Assembly: GCA_023228445.1 (NCBI GenBank)
Contig: JALOBD010000094.1
Coordinates: 1-8,671 of the forward strand
Direction: 5' to 3'
Length of the DNA: 8,671 nt
Source of the DNA: Sphaerochaeta sp.
Lineage (GTDB): Bacteria; Spirochaetota; Spirochaetia; Sphaerochaetales; Sphaerochaetaceae
Below the pieces are notes generated by a model. The model had not been told where the DNA came from and ran no database searches. It saw only the letters and a list, made by a program, of their open reading frames with translations. A program made the translations under genes and the position numbers. Below are positions 6,952-8,671 of this stretch, piece by piece. Each line of letters begins with the position of its first letter. The first letter of the stretch is position 1.

Positions 6952-6969
6952 GCTTTTAGACACTTTCAC

Positions 6970-8307
6970 TCAATAGCCGAGTTGCACCATCGCATCGGCC
7001 ACTTTTTTGAAGCTCGTGATGTTCGCTCCCTTCACGTAATCGACGTATCCGTCGTCAAGGGTCCCCTCTTTGACACAGGAGGCGTGGATCTTCTCCATGA
7101 TCTGGTGCAGCTTCTCGTCGACCTCATCGGTACTCCAACTGATGTGCATGGCATTCTGGCTCATCTCCAGACCACTGACCGCCACGCCCCCGGCGTTGGC
7201 CGCCTTGCCCGGGGCGAAGGGGATGCGATGCTCGATGAAGTAATCCAACGCCTCGGTGCGACACCCCATGTTGGAGACCTCGATGACGTACTCTACCCCG
7301 TTGGCCACCAGCATCTTTGCATCCTCCAGGCCCAGCTCATTCTGGATGGCACAGGGGAGGGCGATGTCGACAGCCACCTCCCACGGCTTCTTGTTGGGCA
7401 CGAAGACGGCACCGAACTTCTGTGCGTAGGGGGCGACCACATCGTTGTTGGAGAGGCGCAGGAGGTTCATGTACGCCCACTTTTCCGGTGTTCCAACCCC
7501 CTCCTCATCGTAGATGTACCCATCCGGCCCGCTGATGGTCACCACCGTGGCCCCGAGCTGGCTTGCCTTCATCGCAGCTCCCCAGGCAACGTTGCCAAAG
7601 CCGCTGACCGCCACGCGCTTTCCCTCCAGGGTGTCGCTCTTGCGCTGCAACATCGCTTGGGCAAAGTACAGTGCCCCGAAACCGGTTGCCTCGGGCCTGA
7701 TCAGTGAACCGCCGTAGCCGACGCCCTTGCCGGTCATCGCACCGGTGTGCTCGTTGCGGATCCGCTTGTACTGGCCGTAGAGGTAGCCGATCTCCCTCGC
7801 CCCGACGCCGATGTCGCCGGCAGGCACGTCGACGGTGGGCCCGATGTACTTGGAGAGCTCGGTCATGAAGGCGCGGCAGAAGCGAAGGATCTCGGTATCG
7901 CTCTTGCCCCGCGGGTTGAAGTCGCTGCCTCCCTTGCCACCGCCCATGGGGAGGGTGGTGAGGCTGTTCTTCAGCGTCTGCTCAAAACCGAGGAACTTCA
8001 GCGTCCCGATGGTGACGCTGGAGTGGAAGCGCAGTCCGCCCTTGTAGGGGCCGAGGGTGTTGTTGAACTGGACCCGGTAGCCGCGGTTGACCTGAAGGTT
8101 GCCTGCATCATCCTCCCACTCGACACGGAAGCTGATGATCCGGTCGGGTTCGATCATCCGCTCCAGGATCTTGTGCTTCTCATAGACCGGATTCTCGTTG
8201 ACGACGTCGATGACGCTGCGCATCACCTCCTTGACCGCCTGGTGGAACTCAGGCTGGGCGGGGTTCTTTCTCTCAACGTCTTCCATCAAGGTTTCGAGGT
8301 TGTACAT
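6970..8307 (-). CDS. gdhA: glutamate dehydrogenase, hexameric type
   Basis: Interconverts glutamate and 2-oxoglutarate + ammonia with a nicotinamide cofactor in the cytoplasm. The protein is 445 aa, typical of the bacterial hexameric family. Substrate and catalytic residues sit at the same numbers as in the Clostridium symbiosum enzyme: Lys89 (GPYKGGLRFH), Lys113 (TLKNSL), Lys125 (PMGGGKGG) and Asp165 (VPAGDIG). The nucleotide fold carries SGFGNVAWGA (235-244). The strand-end sequence SGPDGYIYD (259-267) has Phe237, Pro261 and Asp262, which correspond to residues linked to NAD+ preference in C. symbiosum, so NAD(H) use is inferred rather than NADP(H). The start is ATG 8307 with AAGGAG (8317-8322) 9 nt upstream. 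An upstream in-frame TTG at 8382 would run through the promoter and is rejected. The gene has its own terminator and is divergent from the gene at 8516. Confidence 0.96.
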   Translation of the reverse strand: MYNLETLMEDVERKNPAQPEFHQAVKEVMRSVIDVVNENPVYEKHKILERMIEPDRIISFRVEWEDDAGNLQVNRGYRVQFNNTLGPYKGGLRFHSSVTIGTLKFLGFEQTLKNSLTTLPMGGGKGGSDFNPRGKSDTEILRFCRAFMTELSKYIGPTVDVPAGDIGVGAREIGYLYGQYKRIRNEHTGAMTGKGVGYGGSLIRPEATGFGALYFAQAMLQRKSDTLEGKRVAVSGFGNVAWGAAMKASQLGATVVTISGPDGYIYDEEGVGTPEKWAYMNLLRLSNNDVVAPYAQKFGAVFVPNKKPWEVAVDIALPCAIQNELGLEDAKMLVANGVEYVIEVSNMGCRTEALDYFIEHRIPFAPGKAANAGGVAVSGLEMSQNAMHISWSTDEVDEKLHQIMEKIHASCVKEGTLDDGYVDYVKGANITSFKKVADAMVQLGY

Positions 8308-8343
8308 GACGGTGATCTCCTTGCAAGTCTCATTCGTAGGCAC

Positions 8344-8372
8344 AGGGTATACGTTGTCTAAAAATGTGTCAA
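8344..8372 (-). promoter_or_regulatory. candidate gdhA promoter
   Basis: The minus strand has a perfect -35 TTGACA at 8367-8372. The -10 is less clear: TACCCT (8344-8349) at 17-bp spacing, or TATACC (8346-8351) at 15 bp. Transcription would start near 8337, leaving a ~30-nt leader with the Shine-Dalgarno sequence. The weak -10 suggests a possible need for an activator. Confidence 0.5.
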
Positions 8373-8410
8373 TTGCATTCAATAATGAATATACAATAAC
8401 TTTCTGTTTT

Positions 8411-8450
8411 ATTAATAACAGAATTTAACAATTTACTGCCATAATTAACA
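8411..8450. repeat. three helically phased TGTTA repeats in the divergent spacer
   Basis: On the minus strand TGTTATTAAT, TGTTAAATTC and TGTTAATTAT occupy 8411-8420, 8421-8430 and 8441-8450, i.e. offsets of exactly 10 and 20 bp on one face of the helix. The region is strongly AT-rich and includes the palindrome TTATTAATAA (8409-8418). It lies about 75-115 bp upstream of the gdhA start and 65-105 bp upstream of the divergent gene. It may be a tandem activator site, an UP-like element or bent DNA. Confidence 0.4.
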
Positions 8451-8499
8451 CCATTCTCCGATACCGTCCGTTCCTTTCTACCCACATCTCCCCTCTCCG

Positions 8500-8508
8500 T
8501 GATACACT
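8500..8508 (+). promoter_or_regulatory. extended -10 promoter candidate for the gene at 8516
   Basis: TG-A-TACACT is an extended -10 (TGN plus a 4/6 hexamer). No recognisable -35 lies at the usual distance. The start would fall 7-8 nt downstream, essentially at the ATG at 8516, which has no Shine-Dalgarno sequence before it. The two facts together suggest a leaderless or nearly leaderless mRNA. Confidence 0.35.
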
Positions 8509-8515
8509 GCCTGGT

Positions 8516-8671
8516 ATGTTCACCCTCGACCCGACCTGGCTGCCCTTCAGCAACCTGATGCTGAGCCACATCTACAATGTGCTCTTGATCTGCAACGACT
8601 ACGACCGCTTCCTCCTCGAGGAGGACGGGCGGGTCGAGGAGGAGCTGTACCTCGAGTACACCCAGCTCGGG
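8516..8671 (+). CDS. PEP/pyruvate-binding protein (PEP synthase-like), N-terminal fragment
   Basis: An ATG at 8516 opens 52 codons that run off the right edge. The segment NVLLICNDYDRFLLEEDGR (21-39) followed by VEEELYLEYTQLG resembles, from memory, the N-terminus of a family in Bacteroidetes and spirochaetes in which a receiver-like region precedes a PEP/pyruvate-binding (pyruvate phosphate dikinase / PEP synthase) domain. The catalytic part is outside the window, so the function is inferred only from this signature. Codon use is G+C-rich, like nifJ and gdhA. Upstream in-frame codons offer no better start before the stop at 8426, and no Shine-Dalgarno sequence precedes the ATG. An unrelated two-component receiver protein is the main alternative. 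Confidence 0.55.
   Translation, partial: MFTLDPTWLPFSNLMLSHIYNVLLICNDYDRFLLEEDGRVEEELYLEYTQLG

Noticed and set aside
6750..6956. 6S RNA, tmRNA, RNase P RNA or SRP RNA
   Set aside because: The size is in range for 6S, but the conserved core motifs of these families are not visible on either strand, and the crossing helices do not fit the 6S rod.
6739..6976. Small proteins of about 76 codons on both strands of the gdhA-nrdJ spacer, including a basic 49-residue frame starting at 6888 on the minus strand
   Set aside because: Both run across the long inverted repeats, have no Shine-Dalgarno sequence, and give arginine/cysteine-rich sequence typical of translated structured DNA. One overlaps the gdhA terminator. 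Not fully excluded.
8308..8382. N-terminal extension of gdhA from a TTG at 8382
   Set aside because: It overlaps the TTGACA promoter element. ATG 8307 has a strong AAGGAG and gives the family's normal length and residue numbering.
1..8671. Mobile element, CRISPR array, defence or toxin-antitoxin system
   Set aside because: No transposase, integrase, repeat-spacer array or small gene pair is present. All recognised genes are housekeeping metabolism.

Overview
This window suggests an obligately anaerobic, fermentative bacterium with G+C-rich coding sequence. Three complete genes on the minus strand encode pyruvate:ferredoxin oxidoreductase (nifJ), adenosylcobalamin-dependent class II ribonucleotide reductase (nrdJ) and a hexameric glutamate dehydrogenase (gdhA). 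A partial plus-strand gene at the right edge starts like the PEP/pyruvate-binding (PEP synthase / pyruvate phosphate dikinase type) proteins of Bacteroidetes and spirochaetes. The overall flavour resembles Sphaerochaeta-like spirochaetes. That is an impression from protein similarity recalled without a search, not a demonstrated placement.

Layout, left to right. Positions 1-190 hold an open plus-strand reading frame that I do not recognise, probably the tail of a gene from outside the window. A strong hairpin at 194-219 separates it from nifJ (242-3778, minus). The nifJ upstream region carries a good sigma70-type promoter and a ~90-nt leader with two perfect hairpins. Then come the nrdJ terminator (4011-4028) and nrdJ (4053-6554, minus). 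The gap from 6555 to 6969 (415 bases) contains no convincing gene. It holds the nrdJ leader hairpin, a pair of NrdR-box-like operators exactly 31 bp apart over a candidate promoter, a highly structured element (6773-6909) that may be an unrecognised RNA or repeat, and the gdhA terminator (6926-6951). gdhA (6970-8307, minus) is read divergently from the partial gene beginning at 8516. The 208-bp divergent spacer contains a TTGACA-type promoter for gdhA, three helically phased TGTTA repeats and an extended -10 that would make the plus-strand gene nearly leaderless.

Each complete gene has its own promoter signals, Shine-Dalgarno sequence and downstream hairpin, so they look like single-gene units rather than an operon. 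Functionally they are core anaerobic metabolism: oxygen-sensitive pyruvate oxidation to acetyl-CoA and reduced ferredoxin, ammonia assimilation or glutamate catabolism, and oxygen-independent dNTP synthesis. I see no phage, CRISPR, toxin-antitoxin, defence or transposase gene. The interest of the window lies in its intergenic regions.
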